From NCBI RefSeq assembly GCF_003386235.1, contig NZ_QRDZ01000016.1, forward strand, positions 124,001 to 188,000: a stretch of DNA of 64,000 nucleotides, written 5' to 3'. Positions within the stretch are counted from its first letter, which is position 1. Each line of letters begins with the position of its first letter. Of this stretch, positions 16,902 to 25,754 are shown piece after piece. Source of the DNA: Cohnella phaseoli. GTDB taxonomy: Bacteria > Bacillota > Bacilli > Paenibacillales > Paenibacillaceae. The notes under the pieces were generated by a model that saw only the letters and a list, made by a program, of their open reading frames with translations, did not search any database and was not told the origin of the DNA. The translations under genes were made by a program, and so were the position numbers.

Positions 16902-18449
16902 CTATTCTTCGACTAACCGGTAATGCGGCAAGCGAGACAGAGGCGCATCTGCCTCCAGCGCGCAAGGTCCCTGCACCCTGCTTCCGTCGTCTCCCAGCCA
17001 CTCGCCTGCAGGAAAACGGATGACGCGACGACGCGCCCCTTCCTCCACGACCGGCGCCACGAGCAAACGGTCGCCGACCATGAACTGATCCGTAACATCC
17101 TCCAGCCCGCAGTCGGGAAATACGTAAGCCATGTGCCGCATAATCGGCTCTCCGGTAGTCGAAGCGTGCTGCGCCAGCGCGAGGAACGTGTCGCCAAGCT
17201 CCGCATGCAGCTTCGCCGCCTCGACGCAGTATGCGAGATGCTCCCGATCCAGTACGCGCCAAGGCGCCGTCGAGAACTGCATCATCGGAAACAGCGCCGA
17301 GCATTGCGCGTAACGGACGAACAGCTCTTGATCAATGCGGAACGACGGATTGTTCTCAACGTCTCCGATCTGCCCTCCGCCAATCATATCCGGGCAAATA
17401 TAAGCATAACCCGCCAGCCCTTGCGCAAGCCCGTTCGGGATCAGCGAGGCAAGCCCGTTCAGATCCCAGCTGTGCTGGCGGTCCCGCAGACGCTGGACAA
17501 GCGGCTGTCCGCCCATTTTCCAGCAGGCTCGATACTCGTTAAACGCATACCGCCGGCCGACTGCCGCCCAAGCCTCGCAATGGCCGTTCGGATGCATCGG
17601 AACCGCGCTCCGGTCGGACGCTCGGTAGTATTCGGGATCGCCTGCGTCCAGCTTGAATCCGTCGATGCCGTAATCGTCCATTAGACGCTGCAATTCCTCC
17701 TGGTACCAAGCGACCGCATCCGAGTTCGTGCAGTCGAGCACGGCGCTGTAGCCGTTCCACCACCTACGAATGGCGGTCTCTCCCCGCTCGTCGCGCAGAA
17801 GATATCCTTTGCTCTCGAGCATCCGGAAATTAGCGGCATTATCCGGGCTGACGAATGGGCAAGTCCACAGCATGACCTGGAAGCCAAGCTCGTGCAATCT
17901 GTCTGTCATTGCCTTAGGATCGGGAAACCGATCGGATCGGAAACGCCATACCCCATAGTCCTCCATCCAGTTGTCGTCAATCATGATGACTCCCGGCGGC
18001 AATCCGTTCGCCAATACCGCCTCGGCGTAGCGCAGCGTCTTTTCCTGCGTCGGCTCATATTGCAGCTCGATCCACAGGTTATACTGCGGCACCGAGAAAA
18101 AACGCGCGTCCGGCAGCGTACCGGTTGCCGGGAAATGCTCGGCCGACGCCGAAAGGAATGCCTGGCGGAGATTCCCGCCCTCTCCCCGCAATACCGGCTC
18201 CCCCGAGTCGCTTACAACCGTCAGCAAGCCGTCCTCGAACCGGTACCGAATCGGAGCGTCAGCCCATACGTACCGGCCCTTGCTTGAGACGAGCAGCGGC
18301 GCCGCCTGATTCCCGCGAATGCCTGCGGCAAGGTCAATCTCAATCGTCTCTCGTCCAAACGGCATTTGATCTCCGTAAGTAATGTCTCCCCCCCACCAGA
18401 CTTCGTTATCCATCAGACGAATGCTCAGCTTCCGATTTTCCATGCTCAT
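16902..18449 (-). CDS. Glycoside hydrolase family 31 protein
   Basis: 515 residues of the GH31 alpha-glucosidase/alpha-xylosidase superfamily. The nucleophile region reads Y-G-I-D-G-F-K-L-D-A-G-D (Asp near residue 268). The acid/base region reads C-P-D-M-I-G-G-G-Q-I-G-D. Earlier barrel strands give V-I-M-I-D-D-N-W. The protein is short for the family and has no signal peptide, so it acts in the cytosol. AGAGGGG precedes the ATG at 18449; an ATG two codons on has better spacing. It is divergent from an AraC regulator that probably controls it. Substrate specificity cannot be read. Confidence 0.85.
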   Translation of the reverse strand: MSMENRKLSIRLMDNEVWWGGDITYGDQMPFGRETIEIDLAAGIRGNQAAPLLVSSKGRYVWADAPIRYRFEDGLLTVVSDSGEPVLRGEGGNLRQAFLSASAEHFPATGTLPDARFFSVPQYNLWIELQYEPTQEKTLRYAEAVLANGLPPGVIMIDDNWMEDYGVWRFRSDRFPDPKAMTDRLHELGFQVMLWTCPFVSPDNAANFRMLESKGYLLRDERGETAIRRWWNGYSAVLDCTNSDAVAWYQEELQRLMDDYGIDGFKLDAGDPEYYRASDRSAVPMHPNGHCEAWAAVGRRYAFNEYRACWKMGGQPLVQRLRDRQHSWDLNGLASLIPNGLAQGLAGYAYICPDMIGGGQIGDVENNPSFRIDQELFVRYAQCSALFPMMQFSTAPWRVLDREHLAYCVEAAKLHAELGDTFLALAQHASTTGEPIMRHMAYVFPDCGLEDVTDQFMVGDRLLVAPVVEEGARRRVIRFPAGEWLGDDGSRVQGPCALEADAPLSRLPHYRLVEE

Positions 18450-18569
18450 CTTTCCCCTCTGCCCTGTTCTTTGCCTTGATCATAGAGTACAATCGAGGCA
18501 CGAGTCTACGGGCAACCTTGCGGGATTTTTACGCGATCTTGCTCATTATCTCCAAGGAGCGACGAAAGC

Positions 18570-19475
18570 ATGACGGACAGCGGAAATAATCAATATTTGG
18601 CAATGCTTGGGGATACGTATCCGTTTAATCTGTTCCAACCCGAATGTGTCGGATCGACCATTTTCCCGCCGCATTGGCATAACGATTGTCTGGAATTGAT
18701 CTACGTGAGGCAAGGACAAGTGGAGCTGCATATCGGGGGACGCTCGTTCGTCGGGCAGGCCGGCGACCTTGTTCTAATCGCAGAAGGGGTCATTCACAGC
18801 GGGTATGTCGTCGATACGCCGCCGGACTATTACACAATTTTGCTCGATCGCAGCCGGTTGGCCAGCTCGGACTTCATGAATGTGGCGTCCCGCTCCATGC
18901 TGACGGGCAAGCTGCGGCTCCCCGTTCTTCTGCAGACTGGAGACGACGGTTACACGAACTGTATAACCATCATTCGTTCCATCATCGAAGAGTATGTCGC
19001 CCGCAGCGCCGGCTTCGAACTAGCGATCAAGTCCTATCTTCATGTGCTGTTATTGGTTCTGGCCCGCGAATACGGGGAGAGCGCAGACGGAGAGGACGTG
19101 CGAGGCGAGGCTGCCAAACGCAGAATGGAACGGCTGAAGGATGCCATCTCCTATATCGAAGCCCGATACAGCGATAAGCTGACCGTTGGCGAAGCGGCGC
19201 GTGCGGCAGGGATGAGCCCGTACCACTTTTGCCGAGTGTTTAAGCATGCCGTAGGACGCACGTTCACGGAGTATATTCACCTTTACCGCATCGGCAAGGC
19301 GGAGGTCCTCATTCGCGACACAGATTTGCCTATTACCCGGATCGCGGAGCAAACCGGTTTCGGAACGATTCAATACTTGGACGAGCTGTTTAAGCGTTAT
19401 CGCGGCTGCACGCCGATGCAGCTTCGGCGCAGCCCCGCTCCATCCTCCGCCGATCCGAATAACAAGAAAATGTAA
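18570..19475 (+). CDS. AraC family regulator with N-terminal cupin
   Basis: 301 residues. The N-terminal cupin (about 20-130) has the P-P-H-W-H-N-D and G-D-L-V-L-I-A-E-G-V-I-H-S-G signatures and probably binds a sugar. The C-terminal AraC domain (about 190-290) carries two helix-turn-helix units with M-S-P-Y-H-F-C-R-V-F-K and G-F-G-T-I-Q-Y-L-D-E-L-F-K. It is divergent from the GH31 gene across 120 bases, the usual arrangement for a local activator. Confidence 0.88.
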   Translation: MTDSGNNQYLAMLGDTYPFNLFQPECVGSTIFPPHWHNDCLELIYVRQGQVELHIGGRSFVGQAGDLVLIAEGVIHSGYVVDTPPDYYTILLDRSRLASSDFMNVASRSMLTGKLRLPVLLQTGDDGYTNCITIIRSIIEEYVARSAGFELAIKSYLHVLLLVLAREYGESADGEDVRGEAAKRRMERLKDAISYIEARYSDKLTVGEAARAAGMSPYHFCRVFKHAVGRTFTEYIHLYRIGKAEVLIRDTDLPITRIAEQTGFGTIQYLDELFKRYRGCTPMQLRRSPAPSSADPNNKKM

Positions 19476-19508
19476 AAACCCACCCGCGGCTAACGCCGCA
19501 GGTGGGTT
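19474..19508 (-). terminator. Hairpin terminator between convergent genes
   Basis: AACCCACC-GCGGC and GCCGC-GGTGGGTT form a strong stem with loop TAAC. The U-run (A-run 19474-19478 on plus) follows the hairpin on the minus strand. It sits between the convergent AraC gene and the minus-strand genes ending at 19741, and may work in both directions. Confidence 0.75.
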
Positions 19509-19740
19509 CTGGTAGTCATTAGGAACTTGAAGGGAAACCCCATTCAAGCCGATTGTAGACCGGGTGTTACCAGCACTTCGGTCTGCCTAATTGCGATTTT
19601 AACATATGCGATGCCGCTTTAACAAGTACCTCTTCAGCAGATGGGCTAAATTTCGTTATTTTTTGACAACCGCCGCCCACAGCCATTTCTATTCTCCTCG
19701 GAGGCAAACAGCTCCCTCTCCTACCGTCACCTGTCACGAC

Positions 19741-20121
19741 TCAACTGTAATCTTCAATTAACGTTATTTTGCCTTCCCGGATCTCAAATATGGACTTCCC
19801 TTTAAGCTGAATCCGATCTCCCTGCTTCAAGCCATTGGGCAAATCCGCCGCCAATACGGCTTCATAATCAATTTGAATCTCCACTTTGCCGTCAATCTGG
19901 CTATAACTCGTAATTGTCTGACACCGACTAGAGAAAATTTGGGCGGAATTTTCCGCCAATTCTTTAAATTCGTGAATGCCCTTAGTCTCCGTGCTCACTT
20001 CGCCGTTGGAATAATTTCTAAACAGAACCTCTTCATGCAAGAGCGCAAGCATACCTTCAATATCAAATGAGTTGTACGCCTCAATATAGCTATCAATGAT
20101 TTCTTTGTCGTTCTTGCTCAT
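19741..20121 (-). CDS. NTF2/SnoaL-like protein
   Basis: 126 residues with the cone-shaped NTF2-like fold pattern: an N-terminal helix (I-D-S-Y-I-E-A-Y-N-S-F-D-I-E-G-M-L-A-L-L-H-E) and a G-I-H-E-F-K-E-L turn. Strands follow with I-Q-L-K-G-K-S-I-F-E-I-R-E-G-K-I-T-L-I-E-D-Y-S at the end. This small family includes isomerases and ligand-binding proteins; no specific activity can be assigned. The gene is 15 bases downstream of the CHAP-fusion gene, so the two are probably co-transcribed. The 265-base gap before the AraC gene holds the terminator and nothing else seen. Confidence 0.75.
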   Translation of the reverse strand: MSKNDKEIIDSYIEAYNSFDIEGMLALLHEEVLFRNYSNGEVSTETKGIHEFKELAENSAQIFSSRCQTITSYSQIDGKVEIQIDYEAVLAADLPNGLKQGDRIQLKGKSIFEIREGKITLIEDYS

Positions 20122-20136
20122 TTTTTCTATCTCCCC

Positions 20137-21222
20137 TTAAATTGATTGGATCGGGTTATATTCGCCGTTGAACTGAAACACGTAGTCGTTGTCGATTCGA
20201 ACATAACCGAGGATGCAGTGCCGCCGATCCCTCTTGAAAACGCTAGAATAGTTCTGATTGTCTCTGTTGCCCTCAGCCACTTCAATTTCCCCTTCATTGC
20301 AGCCTAGAACAATTCCAATATGGTCATGCGAATCATCGGAAAGCAGTTTTTCATAAATCACGATATCCCCGCGCTCCGGAACAAATCCATTCTGTCCGTC
20401 AAAATAGAGAAATCCGGTTTCGGGCAGCTGAGCCCACTCTAACCAAGCTCCTACACCGGCAAACCGACATTTGCCGTTCGGGTAGCGCATCGGAAGTTGA
20501 AATCCGGCTCGGCGGCAGCAGTGATATACAAATGCGGCGCACCACTCATTCTGTAATTCCTTGTATACGCCAGTATCGGGCCAATATCTGCAGACTTCCC
20601 GGTATCGTTGATCTCCCGGTACTCCAACGATGTGTGACCCAGCCAACGCTTCCGCGATGTCGGCTAAATCACTCCGTCTATTCGTCGTGTCCTGATGATT
20701 GTCGGTGTTGCCAAGGCCATGCCCTTCTACCGATAAATCGTTTGGAATCGCCAACTCATAAAGCGCCTTTCGAAGTCTATCCGCACCCTGCGACGGAATG
20801 CTGCACCCCGTATTTTGAAAATAAAAGTGCAGTAAGCAGGCATCTTTTACAATTTCTTCATACGGCCCGTGAATCCTGCTTCTGTCTTGGCAATAGAAAA
20901 TAGCTCTCAAGACGGCGATTTGCTCTTCCTTGTCAAAGAGATTCAAGTCCCTTAATAGCGGCCTCACAGCTTCGGAACTGTTAAGGCCCGGGAAATCCCT
21001 TATGCCTGTCTTATAAAAGTAATAGTTGTAAAGCAGTCCCGCGATCGCCGCCAACTCTTGGCTTAGCCTTCGTCTCATCGCGAGCATCGCAGCAAAAGCA
21101 GACACCCCAAACAGGTGAGCACAGGCTTCTTGTTTCCGGGTCTCGCATGGAATGGACATAATCATGTCATGGACCATAAAGCGAACGCTATCGAGCCTCG
21201 TATTCATTTTATCGCCGTTCAA
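20137..21222 (-). CDS. Fusion of a degenerate HD domain and a CHAP-like amidase
   Basis: 361 residues. The N-terminal half (about 30-140) follows the pattern of a small HD phosphohydrolase, but the expected L-L-H-D is L-L-Y-N (64-67) and the later histidine and aspartate positions read Y-C-Q-D-R and K-D-A-C. The metal site therefore looks lost. The C-terminal half (about 205-345) has the CHAP/NlpC layout: C228 in E-W-C-A-A-F-V, H301 in H-D-H-I-G-I-V and N319 in E-G-N-R-D-N, a Cys-His-Asn set for peptide or amide cleavage. No signal peptide is present. The physiological substrate is unknown. Confidence 0.7.
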   Translation of the reverse strand: MNGDKMNTRLDSVRFMVHDMIMSIPCETRKQEACAHLFGVSAFAAMLAMRRRLSQELAAIAGLLYNYYFYKTGIRDFPGLNSSEAVRPLLRDLNLFDKEEQIAVLRAIFYCQDRSRIHGPYEEIVKDACLLHFYFQNTGCSIPSQGADRLRKALYELAIPNDLSVEGHGLGNTDNHQDTTNRRSDLADIAEALAGSHIVGVPGDQRYREVCRYWPDTGVYKELQNEWCAAFVYHCCRRAGFQLPMRYPNGKCRFAGVGAWLEWAQLPETGFLYFDGQNGFVPERGDIVIYEKLLSDDSHDHIGIVLGCNEGEIEVAEGNRDNQNYSSVFKRDRRHCILGYVRIDNDYVFQFNGEYNPIQSI

Positions 21223-21286
21223 TCCTTCCCCTCCTTACTTCTCAGCCAACGAATTCTTGAAAACCGGAGTATCCTGTTATCCGTGT

Positions 21287-21763
21287 TTAGAGTCGCAATA
21301 CGTTTATGTGCTCGTCGTTACAGATTTCACCGTTTTCGCGAAAACCAAAGCTTTCATAAAGCTTTTTGGCGGGGAGATTATCGGCGTTATACGGGATCCA
21401 ACAATATTTAGCGGGTCCTGCCGGAAAGGTGCGGACAAACTCAAGAATTTTCGTCATGGCTTCCCTGCCGTAGCCTCGATTCTGATAGTGTTTGTCAATC
21501 ATTAACCGCAGGATGCAGTAGCTGTCTTCCGCAATTGTCGGGAGCTCGTACCCTGTAATTTTATAAGTCAGCATAACAAAACCGACCGGCTGTTCATCCG
21601 CATAAATGGCAAACGGAAACGGATGTCCCCCATTGGTTGCCAGGACATAACACGAAGCCACGCTCGACAGATTGGACGCCACATAGCGGCGTTGTTCCTC
21701 TGAAACCTCCAGATTAAATACGGCACGCCGGTTCTCCAGCGTAATTTTTCTGAGCGTAATCAT
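21287..21763 (-). CDS. GNAT family N-acetyltransferase
   Basis: About 158 residues resembling SpeG/BltD-type acetyltransferases. The acetyl-CoA loop reads H-Y-Q-N-R-G-Y-G-R-E-A. The C-terminal N-A-D-N-L-P-A-K-K-L-Y-E-S-F-G-F-R-E motif is complete. The open frame extends upstream to 21853, but GGGAGGAG nine bases before the ATG at 21763 gives the natural start. Polyamines are a frequent substrate of this branch; that is inference here. Confidence 0.85.
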   Translation of the reverse strand: MITLRKITLENRRAVFNLEVSEEQRRYVASNLSSVASCYVLATNGGHPFPFAIYADEQPVGFVMLTYKITGYELPTIAEDSYCILRLMIDKHYQNRGYGREAMTKILEFVRTFPAGPAKYCWIPYNADNLPAKKLYESFGFRENGEICNDEHINVLRL

Positions 21764-21930
21764 GTCGGGCTTCTCCTCCCATAAGTTGTTATGCGCCGCG
21801 GTCGCTTCTATAACATACAAGCTATACCCAAAAAGAAATAGACTTATGTTCAATTTTTTAATAAACTAGTATGTATCCATGGCATTTTTAGGGTACTCCT
21901 TTTGGGAGCTTCTTATAGAAGAGAACGTCG

Positions 21931-21972
21931 AATAGACCGCATCCCTTGTACGGGAGCAGTCTATTTCTGTTT
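21931..21972 (+). terminator. Possible hairpin terminator
   Basis: AATAGAC (21931) pairs with GTCTATT (21959), with an inner TCCC/GGGA match, and the plus strand continues TCTGTTTT. No plus-strand gene is known upstream, so it may instead mark the end of the minus-strand VOC gene. Confidence 0.4.
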
Positions 21973-21996
21973 TATGGACAGGATCGCACCCCCAGC

Positions 21997-22584
21997 TCAA
22001 GAACCCCGCATTTCCGAGAGGATGGAACTGAGAAACTTTTGCTGTTCGACGCTGGCTTTTTCACATAGTCCCCATAGCAGTTGATTCTCATGCTCCGTCA
22101 GATCCCGCTTCAGGGTCGAACTCATCCTTCGTTTCAAGTCAAAATACACGCCTCTTTCTTCTACAGCACGCATATAGTGCCCGTCCGGATCGTAAAAGGT
22201 GAAATAGCCAAAATCGCTCGTAAATACAGGTTCGCTATCAATACGGGCTCCAGCCAGCTTAATCCGTTCATGTAAAGCGAGCAGGTCATTCGTTAATAGC
22301 TCCACCATCGTCACGTGTCCCGTACTGTTTGTGACAAAGAAAGGACGAGGAAATACAAACGTCAACTGCGTAACCTCTTCCGGTTTAGTTTCCATGAGAA
22401 AAATACCCGGACCGTTTCTATTCTTCAATCCTACATGTGCCTCTCCAAACGAATAATCCGCCGATAACAATTCATAGCCCAGTACATCGCAATAGAAATC
22501 TATCGATTTTTTCAAATCCGTGACCGGAAACCTCATGCAGCAATAACCGATCACATCCGCATCATTCGTTTTTTGGCTCAACAT
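21997..22584 (-). CDS. VOC family protein
   Basis: About 195 residues. The first ~125 form a vicinal-oxygen-chelate unit (D-L-K-K-S-I-D-F-Y-C-D-V-L-G-Y-E-L opening, Y-F-T-F-Y-D-P-D-G-H-Y-M-R-A-V-E closing with a conserved metal-position Glu). A charged helical tail of about 60 residues follows. The open frame extends to 22653, but AGGAGG stands nine bases before the ATG at 22584, which fixes the start. Function is unknown beyond the fold. Confidence 0.75.
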   Translation of the reverse strand: MLSQKTNDADVIGYCCMRFPVTDLKKSIDFYCDVLGYELLSADYSFGEAHVGLKNRNGPGIFLMETKPEEVTQLTFVFPRPFFVTNSTGHVTMVELLTNDLLALHERIKLAGARIDSEPVFTSDFGYFTFYDPDGHYMRAVEERGVYFDLKRRMSSTLKRDLTEHENQLLWGLCEKASVEQQKFLSSILSEMRGS

Positions 22585-22668
22585 CTTCTTCATCCTCCTT
22601 TTTCGGTAAAAAATCCAGGAGTTTCTAACAACACGTCGTGACACTGTTGGCATGCTGATTGTACACGG

Positions 22669-23328
22669 TCAGAGCTTTAGTTTCTTTGTAAAGAATTTAA
22701 GGGCTTTATCGGAGCAGCTTCCGGATAATTCCGCTATCAACCGATTTTTCGCATCTTCAATGGTCGCATAATTAGGACTTGTATGCATCGAGCTCAGCCA
22801 TAATTCCGATGGCTGGTAACACATACTGCTCCAGCCTGAATCTTCATCGTTCTGATTTGCTGCTCCGGTAATAACTACATCACCGTAATTCTGAAGTTCG
22901 ACTAGCGATTTTTCGTACTCTTTTTTATTCTCTTTATTATTTAGATCGGTCAATTTTCGCAAATTCCGCGAATCAATATTTCCATGCTCGCACAAAACTT
23001 TATAGATATGATATGCAGTTCTTGAAATCAGACCGTCCTTATATCGTTCCTCAACGGTTCTGTCGGATGATAGGATCGACCTGATTATGGGAAAAAATTC
23101 GATATGAATAAAACAGGCCTTATCCCTAAAAAATTTCCCATATGCTGCAACGCCATCCTGAACTATCCGAATCCGCCATAACCATGGATCCGTAACGGTC
23201 CCTGTATGCCAATCGTTATTGACAGACGCCGCTGTCAACGATGGATATTCCGGTACAAACTCCGAGAAGGGAAGAATCTTATATTTTTCTACCAATTGAA
23301 CGAATTCTTCATAAGTTAAAGCATTCAT
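22669..23328 (-). CDS. AlkZ-related hypothetical protein
   Basis: 219 residues without signal peptide. The sequence opens with a helix (Y-E-E-F-V-Q-L-V-E-K-Y-K-I-L-P-F-S), then W-H-T-G-T-V-T-D-P-W-L-W-R-I-R and G-V-A-A-Y-G-K-F-F. It continues with a winged-helix-like stretch around 105-150. This recalls proteins annotated as AlkZ-related in Firmicutes, distant relatives of YcaQ-type DNA glycosylases, but I see no catalytic motif that proves glycosylase activity. It lies 12 bases from the sulfurtransferase gene on the same strand. Confidence 0.55.
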   Translation of the reverse strand: MNALTYEEFVQLVEKYKILPFSEFVPEYPSLTAASVNNDWHTGTVTDPWLWRIRIVQDGVAAYGKFFRDKACFIHIEFFPIIRSILSSDRTVEERYKDGLISRTAYHIYKVLCEHGNIDSRNLRKLTDLNNKENKKEYEKSLVELQNYGDVVITGAANQNDEDSGWSSMCYQPSELWLSSMHTSPNYATIEDAKNRLIAELSGSCSDKALKFFTKKLKL

Positions 23329-23340
23329 TAAAAATCCCCC

Positions 23341-24189
23341 TTATTCCCCTTCTTCCCCTGTCGCAATCGGATTCTCCGGATAGCTGATCCAATCCGACCA
23401 AGACCCCGCATAAAGCTTCACCTTACCGAAGCCCGCTTCCTGCAAAGCCAGCACGTTCGGCGTAGCCGTGACCCCGGAGCCGCAGTAGACGACGATCTCG
23501 TCGTCTGCGGACAGGCCCGCGCCCGAGAACCGCTCAAGCTGCTCATTGGCGTTCTTCCAGCTGCCGTCGGCATGGCGGCCTTCCGCCCAGAACATATTCC
23601 GCGCGCCGGGAATGTGTCCGGCTATCGGATCGATCGGCTCGACTTCGCCGCGGTAACGAGGAGCCTCGCGGGAGTCGATCAGCACATAGCGCCCTGTATC
23701 GAGGGATTCGCGAACCTCGTCGACCTCGACCAGCATGCTGTGCTGCACCGTTGCGACAAACTGCGCGGGAACGATGATCTTCTGCTCGGCCGACACCGGG
23801 CATCCCGCCGTTTTCCAGGCCGAGAACCCGCCGTCCATCACGAAGACGTTCTCGTGGCCCAAGTATTTCAACAGCCACCAGAGCCGGGAGGCCATCGCTC
23901 CGCCCTGATCGTCGTAAGCTACGACGCGCGTTTCGTTGCTAATACCCGCCTTACCGAACCGGGCGGCCAACTCGGCCGCATCCGGCAGCGGATGTCGGCC
24001 CCCATGCTCGTCTAGCGGTCCGGACAAATCCTTCTCCAAGTCCAGGTAGATCGCGCCGGGAATATGCGACTCCTCGTATGCGTTTCTACCGGCTTCCGGC
24101 TGTCCCAGTTGGAACCGGCAATCGACGACGACCACATCCGGCTCGTACAAACGCGCCAGCACCCATCTTACGGACACGATATTTTTCAT
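23341..24189 (-). CDS. Two-domain sulfurtransferase (rhodanese family)
   Basis: 282 residues made of two rhodanese domains. The second carries the active loop C-G-S-G-V-T-A with the catalytic cysteine near residue 236, typical of thiosulfate or 3-mercaptopyruvate sulfurtransferases. The first domain is inactive as usual (Y-D-D-Q-G-G-A-M-A-S-R). AAAGGCGG precedes the ATG. It lies 81 bases downstream of the MFS transporter gene on the same strand. The loop sequence favours mercaptopyruvate over thiosulfate, though not decisively. Confidence 0.88.
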   Translation of the reverse strand: MKNIVSVRWVLARLYEPDVVVVDCRFQLGQPEAGRNAYEESHIPGAIYLDLEKDLSGPLDEHGGRHPLPDAAELAARFGKAGISNETRVVAYDDQGGAMASRLWWLLKYLGHENVFVMDGGFSAWKTAGCPVSAEQKIIVPAQFVATVQHSMLVEVDEVRESLDTGRYVLIDSREAPRYRGEVEPIDPIAGHIPGARNMFWAEGRHADGSWKNANEQLERFSGAGLSADDEIVVYCGSGVTATPNVLALQEAGFGKVKLYAGSWSDWISYPENPIATGEEGE

Positions 24190-24269
24190 TTTAACGACCG
24201 CCTTTCATCTTTTCATTTTTTCGTCTTGCAGCATTTCATCCTTCAATATTTCATTTCTCTATGCGGTCA

Positions 24270-25499
24270 TTAAGCTTTGCCGGCAGCAATCGGCGCTGCG
24301 CCGCGAGCCCGATCCAACGCTTTGGCGGACAGCAGCGCCCAGACGATAACCGCAAGCATTAGAACGGCAAAAACGGCGAACAGCCAGCGGGTGGCTTCCA
24401 TGCCGTTCTCATCCAGGAACCAGCCCGTCAGCTTCGGCATCAGCGCCCCGCCGATTCCCCCGAACGCCATTAGCAAGCTTGTCGTGCGCTCGGTCATCCC
24501 CGGCACGGCCCGGTTGGCAAAGACGAGCGCGATCGCGAACATTCCCGACATTGCCAATCCGGCAAGGCATGTCAGCGCAATCGTCGCCCAGGTGCTGCTG
24601 AAGCCGCCTAGAAGCGCGAAGACCAACGCCGCGGCTAAGCAGGTCACTAGCATATACGCGCCGCCGCCCCAACGATCAGCCGCTTGCCCCGATACGATTC
24701 TTCCCACCGTCATCGCTCCCCAGAACAGGCCAAGCGACAGCGAGGCCGACGATTCCGACAGCCCGTTTTGATTCACCAGCAGCGAAGGAAGATAGTGTAC
24801 GAAGCTCATCTCCAAACCGACGTAGAGAGCGAAAAACAGAGAACAAGCCGCCAGGACGACAAACGTAAATCCACGGTGCGGCGTACTCTGCCGACGGGCT
24901 TGCGAAGGGGCCGCTCCTTCCAAAGGACGATCCAGAATTTTCGGCCAGAAGAAAAACCACGTCACCAGCGCAATCGCGGCCAAGCCGCCGACAAGAGCAA
25001 ACGCCGACTTCCAGTACCCGCTAGATATAAACGCCGCTCCCGCGAACGGCATTAGCAGCGCGCCGACGCCGAAGAAAATTTCCACCCGGCTCATCGCCAC
25101 GTTCGCATTGCCCATCGCCGCGCCGATAATGAACGAACCGACGAGCGCCTCCGTCGTTCCGAAGCCAAAGCCGGCGAATGGAGCCGCTGCCAGCATCACG
25201 CCCCATGAAGGTTGAAACGCATATATAATTTCAGCGACGGTCATGACCCCAAGCGCGCCAAGCAGCAGCAGCTTCTTGCCGATCCGTCCCATCAGCCACG
25301 GAGCAAGCGTAATCCCGACCAATCCGCCTAGAAATTGATTCATAACGAGTTGCCCGCCGTCGCCATACTTGATTCCGTACGCCGCGACCATCGGCTCCAT
25401 GACAGTGCCCACGACCAGTTGTCCGATCCCCACGACCAAGTATGCGATACATCCTAATAAGACAAGTCTGCCCACGATTCCTAATCTCCTTTTATCCAT
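24270..25499 (-). CDS. MFS transporter
   Basis: 409 residues with about twelve membrane helices. The inter-helix 2-3 loop is weakly conserved as L-M-G-R-I-G-K-K. Acidic and aromatic residues lie in helix 7 (A-L-Y-V-G-L-E-M-S-F-V-H-Y). The overall pattern resembles the FucP/YfkF-like sugar or drug transporter branch. The substrate is not evident. GGGGAG lies close to the ATG. The neighbouring sulfurtransferase gives no firm hint. The 255-base gap upstream to the response regulator holds promoter sequence for both genes and a possible insertion-sequence end. Confidence 0.82.
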   Translation of the reverse strand: MDKRRLGIVGRLVLLGCIAYLVVGIGQLVVGTVMEPMVAAYGIKYGDGGQLVMNQFLGGLVGITLAPWLMGRIGKKLLLLGALGVMTVAEIIYAFQPSWGVMLAAAPFAGFGFGTTEALVGSFIIGAAMGNANVAMSRVEIFFGVGALLMPFAGAAFISSGYWKSAFALVGGLAAIALVTWFFFWPKILDRPLEGAAPSQARRQSTPHRGFTFVVLAACSLFFALYVGLEMSFVHYLPSLLVNQNGLSESSASLSLGLFWGAMTVGRIVSGQAADRWGGGAYMLVTCLAAALVFALLGGFSSTWATIALTCLAGLAMSGMFAIALVFANRAVPGMTERTTSLLMAFGGIGGALMPKLTGWFLDENGMEATRWLFAVFAVLMLAVIVWALLSAKALDRARGAAPIAAGKA

Positions 25500-25724
25500 T
25501 CAACTCCCCTATCATACCACGTTCTTTCCTTCAGGAGGTTGTTCAAAAAGCCCGCATTTGCGCACGAGGCATTGCGGGAAGCATACCCGGCACCGGAACA
25601 TGGGTTCACCCGGTTCTTCCGGTCTTCTTCCCCCTATTAGCCGCGTTTCCCGTGCATGCGTCAAACCCCCAACAAAAGTCCACTTTTCCAAATAATACGC
25701 CCCGTGCGGCAATCCGATTTTTAC

Positions 25725-25730
25725 TATAAT
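25725..25730 (+). promoter_or_regulatory. -10-like TATAAT before response regulator gene
   Basis: TATAAT lies 25 bases before the ATG of the response regulator gene and just upstream of its GGGAGGG ribosome binding site. No convincing -35 element is seen at the proper distance, as for an activated promoter. Confidence 0.4.
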
Positions 25731-25754
25731 TAAAGCAATAGGGAGGGAACGCGG

